Assembly: GCA_021732085.1 (NCBI GenBank)
Contig: JAKFVQ010000026.1
Location: 50,901-114,900, forward strand
Source of the DNA: Candidatus Obscuribacterales bacterium
GTDB lineage: Bacteria; Cyanobacteriota; Vampirovibrionia; Obscuribacterales; Obscuribacteraceae
Direction: 5' to 3'
DNA: 64,000 nucleotides
Below the pieces are notes generated by a model. That model was not told where the DNA came from. It made no database searches and saw only the letters and a list, made by a program, of their open reading frames with translations. This document shows, in pieces, positions 1-7,707 of the stretch (positions are counted from its first letter, which is position 1; each line of letters begins with the position of its first letter). The position numbers were made by a program, and so were the translations under genes.

Positions 1-887
1 GGGCTTTCTGTTTTCTATTGCTTTATATTTACAATGTACACGAATAGACCCATCGCGGGCAATGTGCAACCTGTCCAAAAAATGAATCAAGAAATTCGCC
101 ACTCTGTCTAAAAACTTGCGGCCCATTCTGTAGCAAGGGTTTTGAGCGTCGTCTTTTTAGAGCATTTTCGAAATTTCCGCTAATCCTGCATTTTTCTCAC
201 GCCAAGACCTGCTTTATTAGCCGCGACTCACTGTGCGTTTATGCAGTCGAGATCGAATAAGCCTGCGGAAAATATAGAACAGGCTCTAACGCCGCGCTTT
301 ATGAGACACGACCAATTATCTGATCTTTGAAAACTCCGACTCTATATAAGAAGTGACCACGCACGATAAGCAGTATTAAAGGCAGCTCAGAACGGGATAT
401 CGGACGCAGATACAAGCTGCGTTTTTCGCTGAGTCCGATCTAATAAACAGGGGCTAAACCGTTACGGGGAGCCTGACAGCAAGGATCGAAATTTATACCA
501 AATCAGCCATCAAAACACACATTAATCTGTATCCGAATCCAGGCGAACAAATAGCGGCAAAATATCCAAACCAAGCGCCCGTTTTGCATTTCAAACCCGA
601 CAGGAGCAAAACGCGAATTCCAGCTCGAGTCCATCTATTAATAGAAGGGGGGCGAAAAATCACCAATAGGCTACGAATGATGCGCCGCAAGGAAGAACCA
701 CCAAAGCTTACAAGACAAGCAAACGCCAGGCAGGAACGCCCAAGACAGAATCAAAGAGTACCTAAAATTCGATTCATAAGGGCGCATAACTGCTACATGG
801 TTTTGGCGAATGTGAGTTGTCATCCTGCATAATTGGAGACTAAGCGCTCGCATTTTATAGATGGGCAGAAATACAACAGGAGAACTG
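1..887. other. Non-coding stretch at left edge
   Basis: I see no convincing gene here. Short open frames exist on both strands but none has a ribosome-binding site, a recognisable motif or codon use like the neighbours. The stretch holds a small terminator-like hairpin near 404-426 and an overlapping alternative stem (399-405 with 433-439). It is unusually long for this dense chromosome, so it may hold a long leader or an unrecognised RNA for the downstream TPR gene. Confidence 0.5.
404..426 (+). terminator. Weak terminator-like hairpin
   Basis: ACGCAG (404-409) pairs with CTGCGT (417-422) around a 7-nt loop and runs into a T5 stretch (422-426). A competing 7-bp stem ATCGGAC (399-405) / GTCCGAT (433-439) uses part of the same left arm, so the two folds are mutually exclusive. 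This could be an attenuator or simply the terminator of a transcript entering from the left. Confidence 0.35.
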
Positions 888-3044
888 ATGAAGCGGCTAA
901 TTCTCGCACTGGCACTCACCCTGCCTTTAACATCAATAGTTTCCACTCCCGTAAATGCCGGAACACCGATGCCGAAGCAACTCCTTGATAAGTATTATCA
1001 GGGGGTTGCCTTCTTCAAAGCCGGCGATCTCGAAAATGCCATCATCCAGTTCCGGGCCGTTGCACTGAGCATGCCTGAAGATCCGTTGATTCACATAAGC
1101 CTGGCATCAGCGCTACAACAGCATGGAGACGTTGAGGACGCAATCGCTGAATATAAGCGCGCCATCACCTTGCGTCCTTATGACGCTTTCGCTCGCGAAA
1201 GTCTTGGACTTTTGCTGCAATCACAAGGGCAGACTGCCGAAGCTATTAATCAGTACAACGAAGCCGTAAAGCTGCGCCCTGACGTTCCGCTTTTGCGTAT
1301 GAATCTCGGCATAGCATCTCGCATCAACGGAGACCTGGATACGGCCATTGCCCAACTGCAACAAGTCGTGCAGGCATATCCGGATAATTTGAAAGCCCGT
1401 TCACAGCTAGCAGCCAGCTTTCAGGACAAAGGGCAATATCAACAAGCCATCAACGAATATCAGCAAGTCATTGTGCACGACCCTAACAATTTCTCGTTGC
1501 ACTACAACATGGCATCAGCAATGATGGCGATGAAAAATTTCCCGGGAGCCACTGCAGAACTGAAGAAAGCAATCTCAATCGACTCAACCGTTGCCGAGAC
1601 ACATGCGACCCTAGCGCGATGTTTATCGGCCCAAGGACTGATTAAAGATGCCAGCGCTTCATTGCGCAACGCTATTGCGCTGAAGCCAGACAACGCAGAA
1701 TGGCACGCCCAGCTTGGAGGCTTGTTATACAAACAGAAAGACATTAAGAACGCGGGCGATGAGTTCCAAGCTGCAGTGCGCATTAATCCGAAGGATATGG
1801 ACAGCTTGTACAGCCTCGGCTTTATCCAACAATTGCAAGGCAACCTCGACAGCGCTCAAACTGCGTATGTACAGGTAATCGCTGCCAATCCAAAAAACGT
1901 AAGCGCCCACTACAACTTAGGAATCATCAAGCAAGTCAATAAACAGCTGGGTGATGCCGAGCAAGAGTTCAAAACGGTTTTGACGCTGAATCCGGAAGAC
2001 GGCGCCGCGATGATCAACCTTGGAAGAACCTATTTGATGGGTGGCAATGTTCAGCAATCGATTGAATATTATCGTCAGGGTCTCAGCCTTGTTACCAACG
2101 ATCCAGGCGCTTATGTCGAGCTGGGAACAGCACTGCTGAAGACCAAAGATCTAATCGGTGCACGTTCTGCGTTAGAGGCTGCACTCAACCTCAATCCGGA
2201 TCTCAAACAAGCGCAGCTTACGCTAGCGGCAGTCGAGGCGCAAAGCGGCAATTTCACAAAAGCCGAGTCGATGCTGCGCAGACTGCTTGCAAACAATCCT
2301 GATGACATAGACATTTTGGAAGACCTGGCTGAGAACCTGGATGATCAAAACAAAACGGAAGAGTGCATATCGCTGTATCAACGAATCGTCCAGTTAAAGC
2401 CGCGCGATCCCGATGCATTCAACTCGCTGGGTTTGGCACTGCAGAAGCATAACGATTTGAATGCTGCAATGTCGATGTTTCGCAAAGCCTCAGAAATTAA
2501 CCCCAAGTTCATTGATGCTCATGTGAACATCGGCAATATCTATCTGTCGCAGCAGAATTATCCGGAAGCAGTTCGAGAATATCAGCAAGCTGTTGACCTG
2601 GATCCGCAGAGCACAATGGCACACTACAATCTTGGATTAGCTCTGGTTGGCTCGAACGATGTTGAAGGCGCCTTGGCTCAGTACCAGGAAACACTAAAGA
2701 TCGACGCAAAATATGCTGCCGCTTATTATGCAATGGGCATTTTATACATGAAGCAAAACAATGACGCCGATGCAATCAGTTCATTCGAGAATTATCTGGG
2801 TATCGCCCCATCAGGGCCGTACAGCCAGCAATCAAGGGACAATCTGAGCAAGCTCAAGCCGGCAGCACCGATGCAACTTGATGCAAATTCCCAGACCGGC
2901 GTACCAGACCCGGGTTCGGTTACACAGCCATCGGCAAATAGCGCTCCACCTGTTGCACCACCAATCACCGGAGCCCCCAATGGCGCACCGCAGGCAGCAC
3001 CACCAATTCAATCAGGAGTCGCACCGCCAGGAGCGGTCTACTAA
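888..3044 (+). CDS. Secreted multi-TPR protein
   Basis: This is a 718-residue exported protein made almost entirely of tetratricopeptide repeats. I place the start at ATG 888, where an AGGAG lies just upstream and the protein opens with a classic signal peptide (MKRLILALALTLPLTS, cleavage near VNA-GTP). An in-frame ATG at 861 would put nine extra residues before the signal. Roughly 17 TPR units follow, with repeated signatures such as YNLGLAL and A-x-x-x-Y-x-x-A-x-x-L-x-P. The C-terminal 60 residues are rich in Pro, Ala and Gln. TPR arrays are protein-interaction scaffolds; no catalytic domain is visible. It ends 3 nt before the next start, so it is probably co-transcribed with the glycosyltransferase, suggesting a shared envelope role (inference). 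Confidence 0.88.
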   Translation: MKRLILALALTLPLTSIVSTPVNAGTPMPKQLLDKYYQGVAFFKAGDLENAIIQFRAVALSMPEDPLIHISLASALQQHGDVEDAIAEYKRAITLRPYDAFARESLGLLLQSQGQTAEAINQYNEAVKLRPDVPLLRMNLGIASRINGDLDTAIAQLQQVVQAYPDNLKARSQLAASFQDKGQYQQAINEYQQVIVHDPNNFSLHYNMASAMMAMKNFPGATAELKKAISIDSTVAETHATLARCLSAQGLIKDASASLRNAIALKPDNAEWHAQLGGLLYKQKDIKNAGDEFQAAVRINPKDMDSLYSLGFIQQLQGNLDSAQTAYVQVIAANPKNVSAHYNLGIIKQVNKQLGDAEQEFKTVLTLNPEDGAAMINLGRTYLMGGNVQQSIEYYRQGLSLVTNDPGAYVELGTALLKTKDLIGARSALEAALNLNPDLKQAQLTLAAVEAQSGNFTKAESMLRRLLANNPDDIDILEDLAENLDDQNKTEECISLYQRIVQLKPRDPDAFNSLGLALQKHNDLNAAMSMFRKASEINPKFIDAHVNIGNIYLSQQNYPEAVREYQQAVDLDPQSTMAHYNLGLALVGSNDVEGALAQYQETLKIDAKYAAAYYAMGILYMKQNNDADAISSFENYLGIAPSGPYSQQSRDNLSKLKPAAPMQLDANSQTGVPDPGSVTQPSANSAPPVAPPITGAPNGAPQAAPPIQSGVAPPGAVY

Positions 3045-3047
3045 AAG

Positions 3048-4853
3048 TTGGCTAGCAACAAAAAAGACGAGCCCCTGGCTGTAAAAGATCAGCTTGCCGA
3101 AATGCCGGCAGGAGGTCAGGAGACGCTGACAACAACAGTTACGACAAAGTCAAAAGACGAGCGCGCGAAGTACTTCTGGCCGGCTCTAGTTTTGTTTGCT
3201 GGTATCATTTCCTATATTCCCTGGCTGGGCTCATATGGTCCGCTCGATCCAACGGATAGCTTTTTCCTTGAATCCGGTCGCGAGTCCATCGAACTCAATC
3301 AATATCTTCTTCCCCTGAATAACTATGTCCCCTGGCTAGACAAACCAATTCTTTTCTTCTGGTTGGTGGCCGGTTCATACAAGCTCTTCGGAATAAATGT
3401 ATTTGCAGGAAGGTTGCCGGCAGCTCTGTCTGCAATTCTTGCAGGACTGGTAATCTATGCCGGTTGCAGACCGACGCTCAGTCGCAGTGTTGCGGCACTT
3501 GCTGCAATTGTCTTTTTAGCTAATCCCTTAAGTTCGATTATTGGCCATGTCTGCTTGACCGATATGACATTGTGCTTGTTTCTCACAGGCGCCATCCTCT
3601 TCCTCTTTAAGGGCAGCAGATATGGCTCTACAAGGGACCTGCTCATCGGATACACAAGCTTAGGTCTTGCAGTTCTGAATAAAGGACCGATCGCGATCAT
3701 TCTTTGCGGTTTAGCGTTTTTGCCATACTTCCTTTCAATTTCGAAGGGATTAAGAGATTTCGGAAATAACGTCCTATCAATCAAACCCTTAATTGGGATA
3801 GGCATCGTCCTCTTGTTGAACCTGCCCTGGTACATTGCTGCAGCGATGGCAACAAACGGCAAGTTCTTGCACACCTTCTTTTGGGAGCAGAACTTTGGTC
3901 GAATGATGGGGACGGTAAATCACCAGGGACCATTCTGGTTCTACATTCCGGTGTATTTCTGCGGGTTGTTTCCCTGGTCATTGTTGAGCTTGTCCGCACC
4001 GGGAATTTTTAAGTGCGCATGGAAAGGCTTTGCGCCTTTCAAAAAAGCAGCAAATGGGAGCGCAGGTCAGCCCACTTCAAATGGGAGCGCGGACTTCCAG
4101 TCCGCTTCGAATGCAGCAAAACGAGTCGAAGCACGCCCCCTGCACAACACGGCGGCATTCATCCGCCTATGCACCACTTGGTTCATCACCGTAATCACTC
4201 TCTTTTCGATTATCAAAACAAAGCTCCCAACCTACATACTCCCGGCAATTCCCGCCTTTGCAATGCTTGTTGCAATTCAACTCCCATACTTTTTCCGCTT
4301 AAGCCTCAAACGCAAAGTTGTCCCCGCGGTACTGATTTCCCTCGTGATAACTGTCGGCATCACCATCTCCCCGTTAGTTCTTAAAGGCTACATCAAAGAA
4401 ATCGCTACCTCAAGCATGTGGTTGATTGGCCCCATAGCTTTACTGCTCTCTGTTTTTTGGTCAGGCTTAGTGCAAAAACGAACACGACGAACAACCGTAG
4501 CGCTGTCCGCGTGCGCGATGCTTGCCTGCGGAATTGTAGTGCCAAAGGGCTTGAAAGTTTTCTACAAGGAGCGGCAAGTTGGCTTCTCCGAACTTGTCCT
4601 CACAGCCAAAGAAGCAAATGCGAGCATCGCAATGATTTCGGCAGAAGAACCATCTGTTCCTTGGCTAACACATAAGCCGGTATCGCGCTTGATGTCAGAC
4701 GTGGATGCAAAAGAGTTTTTAGCCAAACGACCCGCGCCGCACTACGTCTTGATCCCTCGTGAAATGCTTCCCAGGCTAGACTGGTTTCCCGCCGGTTCCA
4801 CATACATTGCAGAAAGCCGAAAGTGGCACCTGTACTCGGTAAAAGCTCAATAG
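3048..4853 (+). CDS. ArnT/PMT-like membrane glycosyltransferase
   Basis: This is a polytopic membrane protein of about 601 residues from the GT-C fold family (ArnT / dolichyl-phosphate-mannose transferase, PMT_2). These enzymes move a sugar from a polyprenyl-phosphate donor to an acceptor on the periplasmic side. Family marks are the acidic motif after the first membrane helix (D67-P-T-D70), an LDKPILFFWLV segment near residue 97 matching the usual E/D-KPPL-x-YW, and about a dozen hydrophobic helices. The start is TTG 3048, after an AGGAGCGG about 15 nt upstream; the hydrophilic first 40 residues mean a later start is possible. A loop near residues 330-365 contains an in-frame dispersed repeat (4052-4112). 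The acceptor (lipid A, protein or glycan) cannot be told. Confidence 0.8.
   Translation: MASNKKDEPLAVKDQLAEMPAGGQETLTTTVTTKSKDERAKYFWPALVLFAGIISYIPWLGSYGPLDPTDSFFLESGRESIELNQYLLPLNNYVPWLDKPILFFWLVAGSYKLFGINVFAGRLPAALSAILAGLVIYAGCRPTLSRSVAALAAIVFLANPLSSIIGHVCLTDMTLCLFLTGAILFLFKGSRYGSTRDLLIGYTSLGLAVLNKGPIAIILCGLAFLPYFLSISKGLRDFGNNVLSIKPLIGIGIVLLLNLPWYIAAAMATNGKFLHTFFWEQNFGRMMGTVNHQGPFWFYIPVYFCGLFPWSLLSLSAPGIFKCAWKGFAPFKKAANGSAGQPTSNGSADFQSASNAAKRVEARPLHNTAAFIRLCTTWFITVITLFSIIKTKLPTYILPAIPAFAMLVAIQLPYFFRLSLKRKVVPAVLISLVITVGITISPLVLKGYIKEIATSSMWLIGPIALLLSVFWSGLVQKRTRRTTVALSACAMLACGIVVPKGLKVFYKERQVGFSELVLTAKEANASIAMISAEEPSVPWLTHKPVSRLMSDVDAKEFLAKRPAPHYVLIPREMLPRLDWFPAGSTYIAESRKWHLYSVKAQ
4052..4112 (+). 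repeat. Dispersed palindromic repeat inside CDS
   Basis: Two half-copies begin AATGGGAGCGC (about 4052 and 4080). The second contains a perfect 6-bp palindrome GCGGAC-TTCCA-GTCCGC (4089-4105) followed by TTCGAATG. It is read in frame as GSADFQSAS within the glycosyltransferase. A related unit lies at 59656-59720 on the opposite strand, sharing the order TGG-AGCGC, CTTCCAG, GCTTCG. This is a small interspersed repeat that has landed in a tolerant loop of the protein. Confidence 0.6.
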
Positions 4854-4884
4854 AACTGAAGGCAACAGATCTCAAGGAAGTGCG

Positions 4885-5454
4885 ATGAGAATCCCACAGA
4901 ATGCAAAAGATGTAGACACTCGGGAAGTGCTCTTATTAGGTGACCCAAAGCTGCGCATAGTCTCCGAAGAAATCACAGAGCTAAGCGATCCGGAAATTCA
5001 AAAAGACATTGTCGATTTGCACAAGCGTTTGGAGCTATTTCGTGCTGAGCATGGCTTTGGCAGGGCAATCTCAGCGCCACAAATAGGAATATGCAAACGT
5101 TTCATCGCGATGAACTTGAACGGCGAATTGCACACAATTATCAATCCGGAAATAACTTGGAAGAGCGAAGAAGAATTCACAATGTGGGACGACTGCATGA
5201 GCTTTCCTTCTTTGCTGGTGCGCTTACGCAGGCACAAATCAATCACGGTGCAATTCACAGATGAAGAAGGAACAGCCCATTCGTGGAGCGAACTTCCTAT
5301 CGACATTTCCGAATTGCTCCAGCACGAAATAGATCACCTCGATGGAATTCTTGCTGTCGATCGCGCTATCGATAGAGATGCCATAGTAGAGCGTCGTGCG
5401 TTCGAATCAAACAAAGAATATTTCAAAGAGCAAGTAGATTACGTAATAAACTAG
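4885..5454 (+). CDS. def: Peptide deformylase, divergent motifs
   Basis: This is a 189-residue peptide deformylase, a metal enzyme that removes the formyl group from nascent N-terminal methionine. The three family motifs are present but altered. Motif 1 reads GRAISAPQIG (59-68) instead of GxGLAAPQxG. Motif 2 reads WDDCMSF with the metal-ligand Cys104 but with Asp in place of the usual Glu-Gly before it. Motif 3 is intact, QHEIDHLDG, giving ligands His147 and His151 and catalytic Glu148. ATG 4885 follows an AGGAAG site. The metal site is complete, so activity is likely, yet the replaced Gly in motif 2 sets it apart from housekeeping copies; it may be a second, specialised deformylase. Confidence 0.85.
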   Translation: MRIPQNAKDVDTREVLLLGDPKLRIVSEEITELSDPEIQKDIVDLHKRLELFRAEHGFGRAISAPQIGICKRFIAMNLNGELHTIINPEITWKSEEEFTMWDDCMSFPSLLVRLRRHKSITVQFTDEEGTAHSWSELPIDISELLQHEIDHLDGILAVDRAIDRDAIVERRAFESNKEYFKEQVDYVIN

Positions 5455-5722
5455 TAGCTGCCCCCGCCAATAGCAAGTGCATATCCACTTCCGCCGAGCA
5501 CATCTGGGCATGTCCGTTAAAGCAACTGGTAATATCCATTAGGATCTTGACCACATGCGAAGAAAAGATTTCATCAAATTTCTAGCAAGGAAAGTGATCC
5601 GCTGAAAATCCAGCTAGCTATAATAGCTCCACTTAAAAAATTCAATTGCAAGTAGCCACAGTTTCGAGCGCTTCGATTCGCACCATTTTTGGTGTCGCTT
5701 CGCCGTGCTCTTGGAGTGAATC

Positions 5723-6745
5723 ATGACCATACCGCAAGAGCAGTGGGAAGCCTTTCTCCGCGAATGGCAGCAATCGCGAGCCGAGAGTGAATCTTTCAAA
5801 CAGGAATGGAGACAGTTTAAGGAAGAGGACTCGGCATTTAAGCTGGAGTGGCAGCAGTTTAAGAAAGAGAACGAAGCCTTTAAGCTAGAGTGGCAGCAGT
5901 TTAGAACGATGGTGGCTGCGAATTTCACTAAACTAGAAGAACGCGTGATTGCTCTGGAAGAACGGCAAACTGCGATCAGTATCGATTTGAACTCACTGAA
6001 GGGTCAGATTAGCGTCATCGAGCAACGCTTTGATATCGCCGAGCATAAGCTCGGTTGCATCGATCGTGACCTGGATAAAATTGATGAAACCCTAACCCAA
6101 TTAAGGGGTCGATTCGATATTCTCGAATTCAATTCACAACGGGATAATTCAAAGATTCAAATGCTTGAGAGCGGCTATGAGCGTCACCGCGATCTAATAC
6201 CGAATATGATTGCAAAACACGAGGATCTATTGGCCAAACACGAGGATCTGCACGCAGGAACAAGTCAATCCGTTGACTTCATGCAAACTTTTCATCAACA
6301 ACACGCCACTAGACTAGACATGATCGAAGAGTCCCTGTTTCCAAACTGGTCGTCAGACGGCGCGGTGTCAGAGAATACTACCGACGTGAAATACACACCA
6401 GTCACGGTTTTAAAAGCGGACGTTCAACGGTTTCGCCACTTGCGACTTCGCGCAGCAGTCCTATCAAGGCTTGTTGAACCAGGCTATACCCTTGAAGAAA
6501 GCCGACAGCGTCGCTTTGAGAAATTCGGCGGCGAACAGCAGTTTATGGAATATTGGAAGAAAAAACAAAAAGCTGAGTATGCACAATTCTGTGCAGATAG
6601 AGGTACGACGCCAGAAAAAGAATATCGTAAAATGCTAGAGAAACATGGTAGCAATTCCAACATTCTAAAAGCGCTGGTCCGCGATATGAAAGAAAAGGGA
6701 AAAGAGTCCAGGCGCAGAACCGCTGTACTCCTGGCAAACTTCTAA
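5723..6745 (+). CDS. Coiled-coil protein with 14-residue repeats
   Basis: This is a 340-residue soluble protein with no signal peptide or membrane helix. Residues 14-55 are three tandem 14-residue units starting EWQQ/EWRQ and ending AFKL/SFKQ, followed by a fourth partial unit. Residues 60-200 are strongly heptad-patterned (long coiled coil with LEERVIALEERQ), and AKHEDLL/AKHEDLH is a tandem heptad near 170. The C-terminal 120 residues are charged and helical (EESRQRRFEKFGGEQQF) and look like a separate small domain. I do not recognise a family. The 14-residue period is two heptads, so gain or loss of a unit would lengthen the rod without breaking it. It is preceded by about 270 bp of non-coding DNA and is apparently monocistronic. 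Confidence 0.75.
   Translation: MTIPQEQWEAFLREWQQSRAESESFKQEWRQFKEEDSAFKLEWQQFKKENEAFKLEWQQFRTMVAANFTKLEERVIALEERQTAISIDLNSLKGQISVIEQRFDIAEHKLGCIDRDLDKIDETLTQLRGRFDILEFNSQRDNSKIQMLESGYERHRDLIPNMIAKHEDLLAKHEDLHAGTSQSVDFMQTFHQQHATRLDMIEESLFPNWSSDGAVSENTTDVKYTPVTVLKADVQRFRHLRLRAAVLSRLVEPGYTLEESRQRRFEKFGGEQQFMEYWKKKQKAEYAQFCADRGTTPEKEYRKMLEKHGSNSNILKALVRDMKEKGKESRRRTAVLLANF
5762..5901 (+). repeat. 42-bp in-frame tandem repeats
   Basis: Units run 5762-5803, 5804-5845 and 5846-5887, with a partial fourth unit to about 5901. Units two and three are most alike, both carrying GCAGTTTAA/ACAGTTTAA and TTTAAGCT. Each unit encodes 14 residues (two coiled-coil heptads) of the coiled-coil protein. Confidence 0.85.
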
Positions 6746-6804
6746 GTTGCGAGTGCAAAGACGCACCATCGTGTAAACTAGTCTGGTTTGATGGAAGTCT
6801 AAAG

Positions 6805-7668
6805 ATGAACACGCTCGCACACGCAGCGATACTAATCGTCGTATTTACAATCGTAGCCCTGATTGGGCAATTCACTGTCAATCGCTTTGTTCGCAGAGAG
6901 ATTCTTGAACATCATCACAGCGCCGGCGAAGCAATGATGGGCGTTGTTGGAACACTATTTTCTGTGTTGCTTGGTTTCATGGTAGCTGGTGCCATGGAGC
7001 GCTATCACGACACCCAGATTCGTTGCGAACAAGAAGCCACTAATGTCGCAAGCGTATTTCGAATTGCACGAGGTCTTTCTGACATTGACCGGCCGCGAAT
7101 TCGGCAGCTTTGCCGGGATTACACGGAGGATGTAATAAGCTCAGAATGGCCGAAGATGGAGAGAAGCGAGAAGATAAATCACGGCTGGCAGACCTATCAA
7201 AACCTGTGGGAAGCGGTTGTCGCAGTGGTGCCGGAGAATGACAGGCAGAACGATCTCCAGCAAGGCCTGGTCGCTTCGATGACGAGTCTCGGCGAAAACA
7301 GGCGCGCCAGAATTCTCCTGGCTCAAGCCACTGTACCGCCCGCTATGTGGGCGATTGTTGGATTCGGAGCCTTTCTCACTCTAGCTTTGAGTTATGTGTT
7401 TGCCTCACGATTTCCCAAGGTGCAAAGTTTCATGACCACGTTGGTAGCCACTGCGCTTGCCTTGAATATTTGGCTACTTGGCGCGTACAGCCAGCCGTTT
7501 GTTGGAGAGTTCAAGATTCAACCAAATATGTTCCTGCTAATGAAGGATTCTATTCTCGTCGTACCGGATACGCCGTCGCGTTATCTGCATGACGATCCAC
7601 AAGCAGCCAGCAAGACCGCGGAAAAGGTAGAAGGCAGTGCTGCAACTACTTCGCCATCGAAGAAATAG
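6805..7668 (+). CDS. DUF4239-type (bestrophin-like) membrane protein
   Basis: This is a 287-residue inner-membrane protein. It has two N-terminal membrane helices (about residues 6-27 and 45-65), a soluble helical middle (70-175) and two more helices (about 180-230), the layout of the DUF4239 family. The motif around residues 40-70 (GVVGTLFSVLLGFMVAG, then a run of charged helix with QEATNV) is typical of that family, in which the E-A-x-x-V segment is conserved. The biochemical role of DUF4239 proteins is not established; a distant channel-like relation to bestrophins has been proposed. The C-terminal tail is Ala/Thr/Ser-rich. It converges with recG 39 bp downstream. Confidence 0.7.
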   Translation: MNTLAHAAILIVVFTIVALIGQFTVNRFVRREILEHHHSAGEAMMGVVGTLFSVLLGFMVAGAMERYHDTQIRCEQEATNVASVFRIARGLSDIDRPRIRQLCRDYTEDVISSEWPKMERSEKINHGWQTYQNLWEAVVAVVPENDRQNDLQQGLVASMTSLGENRRARILLAQATVPPAMWAIVGFGAFLTLALSYVFASRFPKVQSFMTTLVATALALNIWLLGAYSQPFVGEFKIQPNMFLLMKDSILVVPDTPSRYLHDDPQAASKTAEKVEGSAATTSPSKK

Positions 7669-7707
7669 AGGGGTCGTAAGCCTCAGACCAGTCCTTGCAC
7701 GCAAGCA

